A stretch of DNA of 64,000 nucleotides from Candidatus Thermoflexus tengchongensis (GCA_016842085.1 JAEVEX010000044.1:124001-188000); one strand, 5' to 3'. Shown: positions 9,735 through 18,952, numbered from the stretch's first letter. Numbers and translations are program-made. Notes: generated by a model from the sequence alone, not told the origin.

Positions 9735-10307
9735 CTATTCCTCCAGCAGGATCTGATCCCCCTCTACGCCGACCACCACGGCCAGGGATTCGATGGGCAC
9801 ACCCAGCGCCTGCAATCGAGCCCGACCCCCCTCAAAGCGCTTTTCGATGACCGCCCCGATCCCGACCACGTGCGCCCCCGCCGCCTGAGCCAGCCGGGCC
9901 AGCGCCAGGATCGTGGCCCCCGTCGCCAGAAAGTCGTCCACAATCAGCACGCGATCCCCGGGCCGGAGGTAATCCGCAGCCACCAGCAACGTCACATCGC
10001 CCCCTTTGGTATGTGAAGGCGCGGTGGCGAAGAACACATCCTCCCCCATCGTAAGGGGCTTATGCTTGCGGGCGAAGACCAGCGGGACCCCGAGGGCATA
10101 CGCGGTCATCAGCGCCGGCCCGATGCCGGAGATCTCTGCGGTCAACACTTTGGTGGGATTCAGCGGACGAAAACGCCGGGCGAGCTCCTGGCCGCAGGCC
10201 GCGATCAGGGCCGGATCGATCTGATGGTTCAGGAAGGCATCGACTTTGATGATGCCGTTCCCCAGATGACGGCCATAACGACGGATGGCTTCTCGAAGGG
10301 CTTCCAC
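9735..10307 (-). CDS. xpt: Xanthine phosphoribosyltransferase
   Basis: Xpt salvages xanthine by transferring it to PRPP to give XMP and pyrophosphate. The 190-residue protein matches the usual Xpt length. The PRPP-binding loop VLIVDDFLATGAT is at residues 120-132, and the N-terminal hood contains HQIDPALIAACG and NPTKVLTAEISGIG. The start is GTG 10307 with a strong GAGGAGGG 6 nt upstream. No purine riboswitch is apparent in the 74-bp gap to the upstream glycosyltransferase, so it is probably co-transcribed. General hypoxanthine/guanine transferase activity is possible but less likely given the Xpt-type N-terminus. Confidence 0.92.
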   Translation of the reverse strand: MEALREAIRRYGRHLGNGIIKVDAFLNHQIDPALIAACGQELARRFRPLNPTKVLTAEISGIGPALMTAYALGVPLVFARKHKPLTMGEDVFFATAPSHTKGGDVTLLVAADYLRPGDRVLIVDDFLATGATILALARLAQAAGAHVVGIGAVIEKRFEGGRARLQALGVPIESLAVVVGVEGDQILLEE

Positions 10308-10381
10308 CGGATCCCTCCTCTTCGCACAGGATTCTCCGGTCGGACAATCTCATGGCTTCCCGGAACGACGGCCAGTGCGCT

Positions 10382-12772
10382 CTAATGCCGTGGAATCACC
10401 CGAATGGGCGTTAGAATCAGGCGACGAGCCTCAGGGTCTGCCCCCTCTCCATGGACCGGAAGCCGCTCGCCGGTCTCCAGCAGATACATCCCGATCTCCA
10501 GTATATACACCCCTGGCGGCGTCTCCTCCGGCAGATGGAGCTCATAGCGATCTCGCAGGGGCTGCCCGGGGATCCAGTGAGTGGTCGGATAGGCTCCTTC
10601 CAGCGGCACCTGGTCGTCCTGGGCCCATACCGGGTTGCCGGTGGCCGGATTGAACGTTTCGCCGATCAGGTGGGTGAACACCACATAGGAGCGCTCCACA
10701 TGCGTTTCGGCCTCCCAGTAAAGATCCAGAAGCAGCGTGTCCCCGGGCATAGCCGTGGGAGGGGTTCCTCCCCGCGTTCCCTGCAGGCGATAGCCGAGGA
10801 AGCGAATCCGATCTCCCAGACGCGCGGACATCGGATGGGCGATCTCGGCCAGAGAGGGTGGGCTCAACGTCTGTTCCACCCGAAACCCCCGGATCACCGC
10901 GAGAAGCCTCTCTCCCGTTCGGACATGAAGCGCGTAGTCGCCCGAAGGCATATAAGGGTGAATGGGCAACTCCACCGAATACCGTAGAACACCAGAGCCC
11001 GCAAGCGGTGGGAGCTCCTCCCGGGCCATCACCCGGTCGGGCTCCCGAACCCATTCCACCGTGACCGGGGCAGGCAGGCCGGATCGAACATATAATCCAA
11101 CCCGGATGACCTCGCCCGGGCGGAACGACCGGCCGATCCGATCATATCCGAGAAGGATCCCCTGTGGATCATCCAGACGATGAAACCATTTCAACGAATA
11201 AAGGTTCTCCAGGGGGATCTCCGGAACCTCGGGAGAAGTTGCATAGAGGATCAGGGCATTATGGCCAGAGGCGAACTGGAGGATCCGATAAAGATGCCCA
11301 TCCAGCCACCGCTGCACCCATCCCTCAGGATCCTGAAGGTGGCTTTCCACCCGGGCCAGCCAGATCCGGGAGTGCCGGGCGACGATGTCCCGCAACTCTG
11401 CCTCTACCGTATCCGACCGAACAGGAACAGCGAGGCGGGGGACCATGTAAACGGGCGGACGTTCACCGGAACGGGGGTTCTGTTCGTAATAATACAAGAA
11501 CTCCGGGAATCGATCTCCGGAAACGAGGACCACCCCATCCCCAGGCCGGGCGTAAACATGGATCAAATAGGATTCGAGAACGGGATCCGCTCGCCAGTGG
11601 CGGGACGTGTAATACTCCGGCAGCACAGCGATGGAAAGCGAAGCGAATCCCAGCAGAAGCAACCCGGAAAGAGGTCGCAGACGGCGCACAGAGAAAACGG
11701 TGCTGATGGACCATGCGAGCAGCAGGATGAAGAGGGGGAGCGATGGGATGAAATATCGAGCCTCCAGACGGGGAGTGTATAAAAACGAACGGGGCTGGGT
11801 GATCCACCAGATGATCACTGGCTGAAGGATCCATCCGCCCACCAGCAAAATCCATGGAACAAACAGATCACGACGGTCAGGGGACTTCCAGATGCTTCGC
11901 GCCTGCGCAACCATGCCAGGCAGCATCCCGCAGAGCACGAGGAGAGCCGGCGCAATGAATCGTTCCAGATCGATGGAAACCCCGGTGGTCCACAACACCG
12001 TCCCCAGATATAACACTGCCGAGAACGATGGGGGCTGGGCAGCAGCAGACCAGGTGGCCATCCGCGGAAGCGCGAAAGCCAGCCACACGGAAAAAGGGAT
12101 CACCACGATGGCCTGGGCCAGCGCCATACGGGGCCATGCACGCCGGGGGACAGCAAGCAACAAAACAAGGCTCTGGAAAATCCATATGAAGATGGTGAGA
12201 TACAGGGAGAACATCATGAGGGCGGCCGCCAGAGCCCAGGACAGCCACCGCCCTGTCGAATGGGGGGCCCGCTGCACCTGGATGGCCAGATCCGTCGAAA
12301 GAGCGACCCCCAGGGCAGCCAGCACATACATCCGGATCTCCTGGGACCACCAGATGTGAAAACGGGAAATCGCCAGGATCCAGAGCGTTAGAAGACCGAC
12401 CCATGGTCCGCCGATCCGGCGCCCTGTGGATCCGGCGATGGCCACGGTGAGGACGCCGATAGCCGCCGATAGAAAGCGCGCCGGGAACTCCCCATCGCCA
12501 ACCCCGCGGATCCATGGCCAGAGCAACCAGTAATAAAGGGGGGGATGGGTATCCCGCGCCGTCCCCAGCGTCATCTCCAGGAAGGGCTGACGGGCCAGCC
12601 AGATCGTAAAGCCTTCATCCCACCACACGTTCTGGTCGCCCAGGCGATATACCCGCAGGGCAAATGCAACCCATAAGCCCGTCAGCATGAGCAACGGTAA
12701 GAAGATCGCTATTCGGGTTGTTAAAGCTATCACCCCCTTACAAGTTTCGAAACGCTCTCTGATTCTACGCAA
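10382..12772 (-). CDS. Polytopic membrane glycosyltransferase of the GT-C/PMT type
   Basis: The protein has about 796 residues. The first ~400 are polytopic with ten or more hydrophobic helices. They include WWDEGFTIWLA and DTHPPLYYWLLWPW, the loop signature of lipid-linked-sugar GT-C enzymes (ArnT/PMT-like, related to DUF2723), and FHIWWSQEIRMY. The C-terminal ~390 residues are soluble with beta-rich stretches (DTLLLDLYWEAET, PPGVYILEIGMYL) and probably face outside. The predicted role is sugar transfer from a polyprenyl carrier to a protein, lipid or polymer at the membrane; the acceptor is unknown. The longest frame opens with TTG at 12772, 3 bp behind fmdB. A GTG at 12733, directly after AAGGGG, is an alternative start. 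Confidence 0.75.
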   Translation of the reverse strand: MRRIRERFETCKGVIALTTRIAIFLPLLMLTGLWVAFALRVYRLGDQNVWWDEGFTIWLARQPFLEMTLGTARDTHPPLYYWLLWPWIRGVGDGEFPARFLSAAIGVLTVAIAGSTGRRIGGPWVGLLTLWILAISRFHIWWSQEIRMYVLAALGVALSTDLAIQVQRAPHSTGRWLSWALAAALMMFSLYLTIFIWIFQSLVLLLAVPRRAWPRMALAQAIVVIPFSVWLAFALPRMATWSAAAQPPSFSAVLYLGTVLWTTGVSIDLERFIAPALLVLCGMLPGMVAQARSIWKSPDRRDLFVPWILLVGGWILQPVIIWWITQPRSFLYTPRLEARYFIPSLPLFILLLAWSISTVFSVRRLRPLSGLLLLGFASLSIAVLPEYYTSRHWRADPVLESYLIHVYARPGDGVVLVSGDRFPEFLYYYEQNPRSGERPPVYMVPRLAVPVRSDTVEAELRDIVARHSRIWLARVESHLQDPEGWVQRWLDGHLYRILQFASGHNALILYATSPEVPEIPLENLYSLKWFHRLDDPQGILLGYDRIGRSFRPGEVIRVGLYVRSGLPAPVTVEWVREPDRVMAREELPPLAGSGVLRYSVELPIHPYMPSGDYALHVRTGERLLAVIRGFRVEQTLSPPSLAEIAHPMSARLGDRIRFLGYRLQGTRGGTPPTAMPGDTLLLDLYWEAETHVERSYVVFTHLIGETFNPATGNPVWAQDDQVPLEGAYPTTHWIPGQPLRDRYELHLPEETPPGVYILEIGMYLLETGERLPVHGEGADPEARRLILTPIRVIPRH

Positions 12773-12775
12773 TCC

Positions 12776-13198
12776 TTAATCCTCCGTTTCCATATCGGCC
12801 TCGCCCTCTTCCCCTCCCTCACCCTCTCCGGCGAGCTCGGGCATCGCTTTTTCGATCTCCTCCGGTGTCTGGCCGGCCTCCAGGCGCTCGATGACCTCCT
12901 CGAACTCGGGGCCCAGATCCCCCAGCTCTTCGCCGAGCTCCTGGGTCATCCGGCGCATCCAGCGGCCGATGGAGCGCGGGTCCTTCTCATCCACATCCCC
13001 GATCCAGTCCGCATCCGCCAGAGATTCCAGGCGGGATTCCTCCGAGCGAAGCACCCGCACCCGGGAAATCAACCGGACCAGATCGCGGCTGCCGCAGTAG
13101 GTACAGGTGACCTGGCTGTGATCCACCTCGGAGAAGGTGCGGAAGAACGCCGTGACCCGACGGCGACACCGCCGGCAGCGGTATTCATAGATCGGCAT
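12776..13198 (-). CDS. FmdB-family zinc-ribbon protein with acidic tail
   Basis: The 140-residue protein begins MPIYEYRC and carries two CxxC pairs (C8/C11 and C32/C35), the zinc-ribbon signature of the FmdB/CxxC regulatory family. Residues ~55-100 are helical, and the last ~40 are strongly acidic (EGEGGEEGEADMETED). Most FmdB proteins are 70-110 residues, so the tail is extra. The exact role is unknown; a regulatory or metal-handling function is usually proposed. It heads the run with the glycosyltransferase, xpt and coaBC. GGAGGAGGGAGAAG precedes the ATG, and a good -10 box lies at 13232-13237. Confidence 0.8.
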   Translation of the reverse strand: MPIYEYRCRRCRRRVTAFFRTFSEVDHSQVTCTYCGSRDLVRLISRVRVLRSEESRLESLADADWIGDVDEKDPRSIGRWMRRMTQELGEELGDLGPEFEEVIERLEAGQTPEEIEKAMPELAGEGEGGEEGEADMETED

Positions 13199-13669
13199 CT
13201 TCTCCCTCCTCCGTTCCCGGGATTCGCCCTCATTATATCCGGATGGCGCCTACATGGAAGCCCCGGGATTTCCGAGGAAACGGCTAGCCGCTGAACGGGT
13301 CGTGACGGAAGCCGAGATCATCAGCAGGTCGGGACGTTCGAATATGCCCGCGATAAGGCCGATGTCGGCGATGAAGGCATGGCCACGCGGCTTGCCCCCA
13401 TATTCCCTGCCTCTCAGGGAAATCAGGAGAGCTATAAAGCAACTCCGGTCTCCATCCATCGTGGGAAAACTTGTCGAAGGTCCCGGATCCCCTGCCGCTT
13501 CCTCCAACTCGCGGGTAAAATGAGAAGCTAAGGAGCTCCCAGGGATCCGGGTCGGGTGGGCCTTCCGATCCATTGCCCGCTTTCCCCCGGCCCCCTGGAC
13601 CACATGAAGCATAATGAGAACCTAACTGCGCAGGTCCTGAGAAGATCACCCTCGAGCTCATGGAGCCCG
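13199..13669. other. 471-bp intergenic region between divergent fmdB and gmk
   Basis: No gene is supported. A minus frame at 13250-13612 is open but has mixed, low-complexity composition and no ribosome-binding site. The region includes the fmdB promoter at 13232-13260. A CATAAT at 13610-13615 could serve gmk but lacks a partner -35. Confidence 0.5.
13232..13260 (-). promoter_or_regulatory. Promoter of fmdB operon
   Basis: Reading the minus strand, CTTCCA (13260-13255) is followed by a 17-bp spacer and a perfect TATAAT (13237-13232). The predicted transcription start is about 25 nt upstream of the fmdB ATG. The -35 is weak, the -10 is consensus. Confidence 0.5.
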
Positions 13670-14374
13670 ATGAGCGACCCGAAAGGTTCACAGGCGTCCG
13701 AGTCGATTCCTTTAAAGGAGCCTTCCACGCTGGAGGGGCTGGCCCAGCGTCCGACCCGGCCCCTGGTGGTGGTGATCTCCGGGCCCTCCGGGGCCGGGAA
13801 GGATTCCCTCATCCGGCGGATGAAGGAATTGAAAGTCCCTTTCCACTTCGTGGTCACCGCCACCTCCCGTCCCCCCCGCCCGGATGAGGTCGATGGCGTG
13901 GATTATCACTTCCTTTCCCGGGAACAATTTGAAGCGGGCATCCGGGCCGGGGAGTTCCTGGAATACGCGATCGTTTATGGGGACTATAAAGGAATCCCCC
14001 GCTGGGAGATCGAAAACGCTCTGGCCAGCGGGAAGGACGTCATCCTGCGCGTGGATGTGCAGGGGGCAGCGACGCTCCGTCGCCTGATCCCGAACGCGGT
14101 CTTCATTTTCGTGATCCCCGCTTCCCGGGAAGAGCTGATCGGGCGCCTCCGGGCCCGCGGCACGGAAACCACGGAATCGATCGCCCGGAGGCTCCAGGCC
14201 GTGGAAGAGGAGCTGAAACACTGGGCCGAGTTCGATTATGTGGTGGTGAATCGGGATCAACGGCTGGACGAGGCGGTGAACGACATCCTGGCGATTATCC
14301 GGGCGGAGCATTGCCGGGTGCATCCCCGACGGGTGGATGGGGAGCTTTCAGCTCGAGCCCCGGAAAGCAAATGA
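13670..14374 (+). CDS. gmk: Guanylate kinase
   Basis: Gmk phosphorylates GMP to GDP with ATP. From ATG 13670 the product is 234 residues: a ~30-residue leader, then the P-loop GPSGAGKD (residues 38-45), the GMP-binding segment TATSRPPRPDEVDGVDYHF and the lid RGTETTESIARRL. The residue after the P-loop lysine is Asp where Ser/Thr is common. The leader makes it somewhat longer than the usual ~205 residues. GGAG lies 5 nt before the ATG. An in-frame extension upstream to 13556 exists but is low-complexity and lacks a ribosome-binding site. The stop overlaps a possible rarA start (ATGA), so the two genes are coupled. Confidence 0.92.
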   Translation: MSDPKGSQASESIPLKEPSTLEGLAQRPTRPLVVVISGPSGAGKDSLIRRMKELKVPFHFVVTATSRPPRPDEVDGVDYHFLSREQFEAGIRAGEFLEYAIVYGDYKGIPRWEIENALASGKDVILRVDVQGAATLRRLIPNAVFIFVIPASREELIGRLRARGTETTESIARRLQAVEEELKHWAEFDYVVVNRDQRLDEAVNDILAIIRAEHCRVHPRRVDGELSARAPESK

Positions 14375-14385
14375 AAGGATCCGAG

Positions 14386-15774
14386 ATGGCCGGGAAGAAG
14401 GATCTTTTCTCCTACAGCCAGGCGGAAGTGATTCGACGGGAATCCCCCCTGGCCGCGCGCCTGCGTCCCCGACGCCTGGAAGAATTTGTGGGCCAGGCTC
14501 ACCTGATCGGGCCCGGCGCCCCCCTTCGACGTCTCATTGAAGAAGGGAAACTGCTGAACTCCATGATCTTCTGGGGTCCGCCGGGGACCGGCAAGACCAC
14601 CCTGGCTTTGCTCATCGCCCAGGCGGCCCGGGCCCATGTGGAGACCCTGAGTGCGGTCACCGCCGGCCTCCCGGACCTCCGCCGGGTGATTCAGGAGGCT
14701 CAGGACCGCCGTCGCCTGCACGGCCAGCGAACCATCCTCATCGTCGATGAGCTGCATCGCTTTACCCGCGTGCAGCAGGATGCTCTGTTGCCTTATGTGG
14801 AAGATGGCACGGTGGTCTTCATCGGCATCACCACCGAGAACCCCTACTTCGCCGTCGTCCCCGCCCTGGTCTCCCGCTCCCGCGTCTTCTCTTTTCAGCC
14901 TCTGACGGAAGAGGAAGTCCTTCGGCTGCTTCGACGCGCGCTCTCGGATCCGGAAAACGGTTACGGGGGGCAACCGATCGAAGTCCCGGATGAGGTTCTT
15001 CAATTCTGGGCCCGCCTGAGCGAAGGGGACGCCCGCAGCGCCCTGAACGCGCTGGAGCTGGCCGTCAGCGCGACCTCCCCGGATCCGGATGGAACGATCC
15101 GCATCACAATGGAAATCGCCCAGGCGGTTGTCCAGCGGCGGGCGCTGGCTTACGACCGGGAAGCCCATTACGATACGATCAGTGCCTTCATCAAATCCAT
15201 CCGGGGAAGCGATCCCGATGCCGCCCTGTTCTGGCTGGCGAAAATGGTGGAGGCCGGAGAGGATCCCCGGTTCATTATGCGACGCCTGCTGATCCTGGCG
15301 GCGGAAGATGTGGGGCTGGCGGATCCCATGGCGATCGTGGTGACCGCCGCATGCGCCCAGGCCGTGGAATGGGTGGGGATGCCCGAGGCCGCCTATCATC
15401 TGGCCGAGGCCACGCTTTATCTGGCGACCGCCCCCAAGAGCAACCGCACAGGAGCCTTTTTCCAGGCTCTGGAATTCCTGCGAGCTCACGGGGCCGGCGA
15501 GGTCCCCGCCCACCTGAAGGACGCCAGCCGGGATGCGGAGGCCCTGGGCCATGGCCGGGGCTATCAATATCCCCATGCGTTTCCGGGACACTTCGTCCGG
15601 CAATCTTACTGGCCCGTCGGGCTCCCCCGTGCCCGCTTTTACGTGCCCTCCGACCAGGGTTACGAACGGGAGATCGCGGAGCGGCTCCGCCGCTGGTGGG
15701 GAGAGGGCCCGGAGGGCTCTGGAGGCCCCGGATCTCCGATGCCGGGGGATGAAAGGGGCGAGGCCTCTTCCTGA
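14386..15774 (+). CDS. rarA: RarA/MgsA-type AAA+ ATPase, replication-associated recombination protein
   Basis: RarA is a clamp-loader-like AAA+ protein that acts at stalled replication forks. The 462-residue product has Walker A GPPGTGKTT at ~64-72, Walker B ILIVDELHRF, the QQDALLPYVEDG segment diagnostic of this family, sensor 1 ITTENP, and the C-terminal region with PKSNRTGAFFQAL and YPHAFPGHFVRQSYWP. ATG 14386 has AAAGGA 7 nt upstream; ATG 14371, overlapping the gmk stop, is an alternative. It follows gmk directly and precedes an orphan parA by 65 bp on the same strand. Confidence 0.93.
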   Translation: MAGKKDLFSYSQAEVIRRESPLAARLRPRRLEEFVGQAHLIGPGAPLRRLIEEGKLLNSMIFWGPPGTGKTTLALLIAQAARAHVETLSAVTAGLPDLRRVIQEAQDRRRLHGQRTILIVDELHRFTRVQQDALLPYVEDGTVVFIGITTENPYFAVVPALVSRSRVFSFQPLTEEEVLRLLRRALSDPENGYGGQPIEVPDEVLQFWARLSEGDARSALNALELAVSATSPDPDGTIRITMEIAQAVVQRRALAYDREAHYDTISAFIKSIRGSDPDAALFWLAKMVEAGEDPRFIMRRLLILAAEDVGLADPMAIVVTAACAQAVEWVGMPEAAYHLAEATLYLATAPKSNRTGAFFQALEFLRAHGAGEVPAHLKDASRDAEALGHGRGYQYPHAFPGHFVRQSYWPVGLPRARFYVPSDQGYEREIAERLRRWWGEGPEGSGGPGSPMPGDERGEASS

Positions 15775-15839
15775 TTCAGGCCCAACGGCGCGATTCCTGA
15801 TCCGCTTTCATCGGCCAGCATAGCCAGAGGCAGGTTCCC

Positions 15840-16601
15840 GTGACTCGAACCATTGCCGTAGTCAGCCAGAAAGGAGGAGTGGGCAAAACCACGACGGTGG
15901 TTCATCTCGGCGTCGCGCTGGCGGAGCGCGGCGCCTCCACCCTGCTGGTAGATCTCGACCCCCAGGCGGCGTTAACAGCAGCTTTCGGGTTAAACGAGGA
16001 TCTCTCGCCAACCATCGAGGCCTCGCTGATGAAAGGCATCGCGATCGCTCAGGTGATCCGGAACCTGCGACCGGGCCTGGATATCGCCCCCGCCTCCTTT
16101 CAGCTGAACCAGGCGGAGCTGCTCCTGCACCAGCGCCCGCGCTGGCCTTACCGGCTTCGAGAAGCCCTTCGACCGGTTCAGGGACGCTATGTCTATATCC
16201 TGATCGACGCGCCGCCCGGATTGGGCCCCCTCACCGTGAACGCCCTCGCCGCCGCTGATGCCTTCCTGATCCCCATCCGGCCGGATTATCTCTCCCTTCG
16301 CAGCCTGAAAGGGCTGCTGATCGCCGTCGGGCGGTTGCGCCAGCAGCTGGGGCTTTCCATTGAGCTGATGGGCATTCTTCCCACCATGGTGCAGCTCCAC
16401 CTTCGCCATCATCGGGATGTGCTTGCGGAATTGACGGCTGCTTTCGGGAGAAAAGTATTTCAGGTCTTCATCCCCCAGAGCATCCGGTTCGCCGAAGCTC
16501 CGGTCGCCGGGCAGAGCCTTCTGGATTACATGGCCAGCCACCCTGGAGCACAGGCCTACCGTCGACTGGCGGCCCTGATCGAGGAGGCCAGCGGAAGGTG
16601 A
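15840..16601 (+). CDS. ParA/Soj-family ATPase without adjacent ParB
   Basis: The 253-residue protein has the deviant Walker A QKGGVGKTTT at residues 10-19, including the signature lysine in KGGVGKT, Walker A' LLVDLDPQAA and Walker B ILIDAPPGLG, all typical of ParA/MinD ATPases. Such proteins position chromosomes, plasmids, chemoreceptors or other cargo by patterning on nucleoid or membrane. The usual ParB partner is absent; the next gene encodes an unknown membrane protein. The start is a GTG with AGAGGCAGG upstream. It is probably part of the gmk-rarA-parA transcription unit, which may end at the palindrome 2 bp after its stop. A chromosome-partition role cannot be assigned from sequence alone. 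Confidence 0.85.
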   Translation: MTRTIAVVSQKGGVGKTTTVVHLGVALAERGASTLLVDLDPQAALTAAFGLNEDLSPTIEASLMKGIAIAQVIRNLRPGLDIAPASFQLNQAELLLHQRPRWPYRLREALRPVQGRYVYILIDAPPGLGPLTVNALAAADAFLIPIRPDYLSLRSLKGLLIAVGRLRQQLGLSIELMGILPTMVQLHLRHHRDVLAELTAAFGRKVFQVFIPQSIRFAEAPVAGQSLLDYMASHPGAQAYRRLAALIEEASGR

Positions 16602-16602
16602 A

Positions 16603-16630
16603 GTAGGGCAACTGCAAGCAGTTGCCCTAC
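16603..16630. repeat. 28-bp palindrome, type A
   Basis: Perfect GTAGGGCAACTGC / GCAGTTGCCCTAC arms flank an AA loop. The element starts one base after the parA stop codon, followed by a short T/A-rich stretch, so it may terminate transcription or protect the 3' end. Confidence 0.85.
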
Positions 16631-16653
16631 TATTAAAGTCTGAGCGATGCCCA

Positions 16654-17922
16654 ATGGGGAAGCGTGGAAAGCCAGAGATCTCCATTCGCGGCCGGGGTCG
16701 AGCGCTCTTCGCCGGGCTCACCGAGTGGGTGGAGCCCGCGGGGCCCCCTGTCGGGACACCGGAGACGCCAGCCAGGCCGGAGCCGCATTCGGGGGAGACC
16801 CGTCCTCCTTATCCATCCGAAGGAACGCCGGAAGGTCAGGGAGACCGGGAAGCCCCTGCCCCCTCCCCCGAACCTGCCCTCTCGCCTGAGCCGGTGGATG
16901 CTCCGACGGACACGGCCGCCTCGATTCCACCCGAAGATGGCGATAGCTTCCGGTTTCTCGCCCTGGAGGCCGCGCGGGTGGCCTCCGCCAGCCTCGAGAT
17001 CCCGAACTGGGCTCCTCCGCCCCGCTGGCGCTGGGAGCCCTCGGCCACGCCCGCGGAGACCGTTGAAGTGGACCCCCGCGCGCCGATGCGGGCCCTGCGC
17101 ATTCCCGGGTTGTTGACGCCGGAAGCCCTCCATCCCCTCGAGGGCTCGCCGGAAACGATGGCCGAAACTCCGGTCGAAGGAGAGCAACCCATGGAACAGG
17201 TCCCCACCCCACCCACCCTTCCGGAAAGACCCCGGGCGGCTCGCTCCCGGGGGGTGGATGAAGCCCATCTCCGCCAGCTCCACGCGCGGATCGATGAGCT
17301 TTACCGCCGCATCGCCAGCGGGGCGATCCCGGATCCAGGGACCGCGGAACAGGCCCTGGCGTGGCTGAAGCAGGCCCGGGAGGCCTTGCTGTCCCCGGAT
17401 GGCTACGATGAGGCGGAATACTACTACAGCCTCGCCCAGACCCGCTACGCCATCGCCCGCCGGCTCTGGCGATGGTCCTACACCTATGGGCTCTTCGTCT
17501 TCGTCTGGGGCATCGCCTGGCTGGGGCTTTACCTCTGGGCGTTGACGGACGGTCGAGGCTACAGCGCGCGGGTGGTCCCTCCGAGCTACGAAGGGATCTG
17601 GGAGCCCATCATGTGGGGCGGCCTGGGCGGCGTGTGCGGCATCTTCTACAGCCTCTACTGGCACGTGGCCATCCGGCGCGATTTCGACCGCCAGTATGTG
17701 ATGTGGTATCTCGTCCAGCCGCTCCTCGGGAGCATGATCGGGATGATCATCTATATGATCATCACTCTGGGCTTCCTCACCATCCAGGGGACGCCCACGC
17801 CGGCCAATCCGCTTTTTATGTATCTGCTCGCCTTCATCGCCGGCTTCCGACAACGATTCTTCCTGGAGCTCATTGACCGCATCGTCCAGACCTTCACCCC
17901 GAACCCCAGGAGCAACACATGA
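16654..17922 (+). CDS. Unrecognised protein: proline-rich N-terminus, C-terminal membrane helices
   Basis: I do not recognise a family. Residues 1-~205 are disordered, rich in Pro, Glu, Ala and Gly (for example PAPSPEPALSPEPVDAPTD). Residues ~205-270 form a charged helical stretch with TPR-like look (HLRQLHARIDELYRRIASG, AWLKQAREALLS). Residues ~275-415 contain about four transmembrane helices (GLFVFVWGIAWLGLYLWAL, a segment near 320, SMIGMIIYMIITLGFL, LFMYLLAFIAGF). The gene lies between an orphan ParA and fabD and overlaps the fabD start by 4 bp (ATGA). A role as membrane anchor or adaptor for the ParA ATPase is an inference from order only. No good ribosome-binding site marks the ATG at 16654, so the start is uncertain. 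Confidence 0.7.
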   Translation: MGKRGKPEISIRGRGRALFAGLTEWVEPAGPPVGTPETPARPEPHSGETRPPYPSEGTPEGQGDREAPAPSPEPALSPEPVDAPTDTAASIPPEDGDSFRFLALEAARVASASLEIPNWAPPPRWRWEPSATPAETVEVDPRAPMRALRIPGLLTPEALHPLEGSPETMAETPVEGEQPMEQVPTPPTLPERPRAARSRGVDEAHLRQLHARIDELYRRIASGAIPDPGTAEQALAWLKQAREALLSPDGYDEAEYYYSLAQTRYAIARRLWRWSYTYGLFVFVWGIAWLGLYLWALTDGRGYSARVVPPSYEGIWEPIMWGGLGGVCGIFYSLYWHVAIRRDFDRQYVMWYLVQPLLGSMIGMIIYMIITLGFLTIQGTPTPANPLFMYLLAFIAGFRQRFFLELIDRIVQTFTPNPRSNT

Positions 17923-18866
17923 ACGGGCGTATCGCTTTTGTCTTCCCGGGACAGGGCTCGCAATATGTGGGGATGGGCCGGGCCCTTTATGAGGCCTCCC
18001 CCGAAGCCCGCCAGGTGTTCGAGGAAGCAGATGCCCGGCTGGGCTACGCCCTCTCCCGCCTGTGCTTCGAGGGGCCGGAGCCCCAGCTGAACGACACCTT
18101 CTACACCCAGCCGGCCATCCTCACGGTCTCCATCGCGGCCTGGCAGGCCTGGCAGGCCCGGGGCGGACCCCCGCCGGATCTCGTGGCTGGCCATAGCCTG
18201 GGGGAATTCACCGCGCTGGTGGTTGCGGGCGCCCTCTCCTTTCCAGACGCCCTGCTCCTGGTGCAGGAGCGAGGACGTCTGATGAAGTGGGCGGGGGAGC
18301 AACATCCGGGAGCCATGGCCGCCGTGCTGGGGATGGAGCGGGCCGCTCTGGAGGCGATCTGCGCGGAGGCCAGCCAGGAAACCGGGGAAGCGGTCGTCGT
18401 CGCCAATGACAACTGTCCGGGCCAGCTGGTGATCTCCGGCGGCAAAGCCGCGGTGGCCCGGGCCGGCGAGCTCGCCCGAAACCGCGGGGCCAAACGGGTC
18501 GTCCCGCTGGCGGTCAGCATCGCCGCGCATTCCCCATGGATGGCCCCTGCGGTGGATCCCTTCCGGGCCGCGCTGGAGGCCACGCCCTTTCACCGGCCCC
18601 GCATCCCGGTGATCAGCAACGTGCAGGCCCGTCCACTCCATGGGGATCCAGAAGACCTGCGGGCGGAACTGGCCCAGCAACTGATCGCACCGGTTCGATG
18701 GACGGAGAGCGTTCAGTGGATGATCGAGAACGGCGTTCAAACCTTCGTGGAATTCGGCCCCCGCGATGTGTTAAGCGGGCTGATCCGTCGGATCGCTCCG
18801 GAAGCCCGCACGCTTCGAGTGGAGGACCCTGAGACCTTGGAGCAGGCCTTGCGAGCGCTGGCCTGA
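17919..18866 (+). CDS. fabD: Malonyl-CoA:ACP transacylase
   Basis: FabD loads malonyl groups onto acyl carrier protein for fatty acid elongation. The 315-residue protein opens with IAFVFPGQGSQYVGMG, has the nucleophile motif GHSLGE with Ser93, Arg in the VQERGRLM segment, and the second catalytic histidine in VSIAAHSPWM. Length is typical. AGGAG precedes the ATG, which overlaps the stop of the upstream membrane protein. No other fab genes follow; a strong hairpin at 18920-18950 ends the unit before convergent ndk. Confidence 0.95.
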   Translation: MNGRIAFVFPGQGSQYVGMGRALYEASPEARQVFEEADARLGYALSRLCFEGPEPQLNDTFYTQPAILTVSIAAWQAWQARGGPPPDLVAGHSLGEFTALVVAGALSFPDALLLVQERGRLMKWAGEQHPGAMAAVLGMERAALEAICAEASQETGEAVVVANDNCPGQLVISGGKAAVARAGELARNRGAKRVVPLAVSIAAHSPWMAPAVDPFRAALEATPFHRPRIPVISNVQARPLHGDPEDLRAELAQQLIAPVRWTESVQWMIENGVQTFVEFGPRDVLSGLIRRIAPEARTLRVEDPETLEQALRALA

Positions 18867-18919
18867 GCGTTCGGATTCAGATAGACGCACCTTTAACGCG
18901 CCTGCTTACAGAGGAAACC

Positions 18920-18950
18920 GCATGCGGGGCACCTTCGGTGCCCCGCATGC
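18920..18950. terminator. Hairpin between convergent fabD and ndk
   Basis: A perfect 14-bp stem (GCATGCGGGGCACC and its complement) encloses a TTC loop. It lies 53 bp after fabD and touches the ndk stop region. It lacks a long T-tract but is well placed to terminate both convergent transcripts. Confidence 0.65.
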
Positions 18951-18952
18951 CA

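Noticed and set aside
13250-13612. 120-codon minus frame in the fmdB-gmk gap
   Set aside because: Contains a few hydrophobic stretches but no ribosome-binding site, no recognisable family and mixed codon use; a decayed gene fragment cannot be excluded.
14257-15603. 448-codon minus frame opposite rarA
   Set aside because: Shadow of rarA, no motif or start signal.
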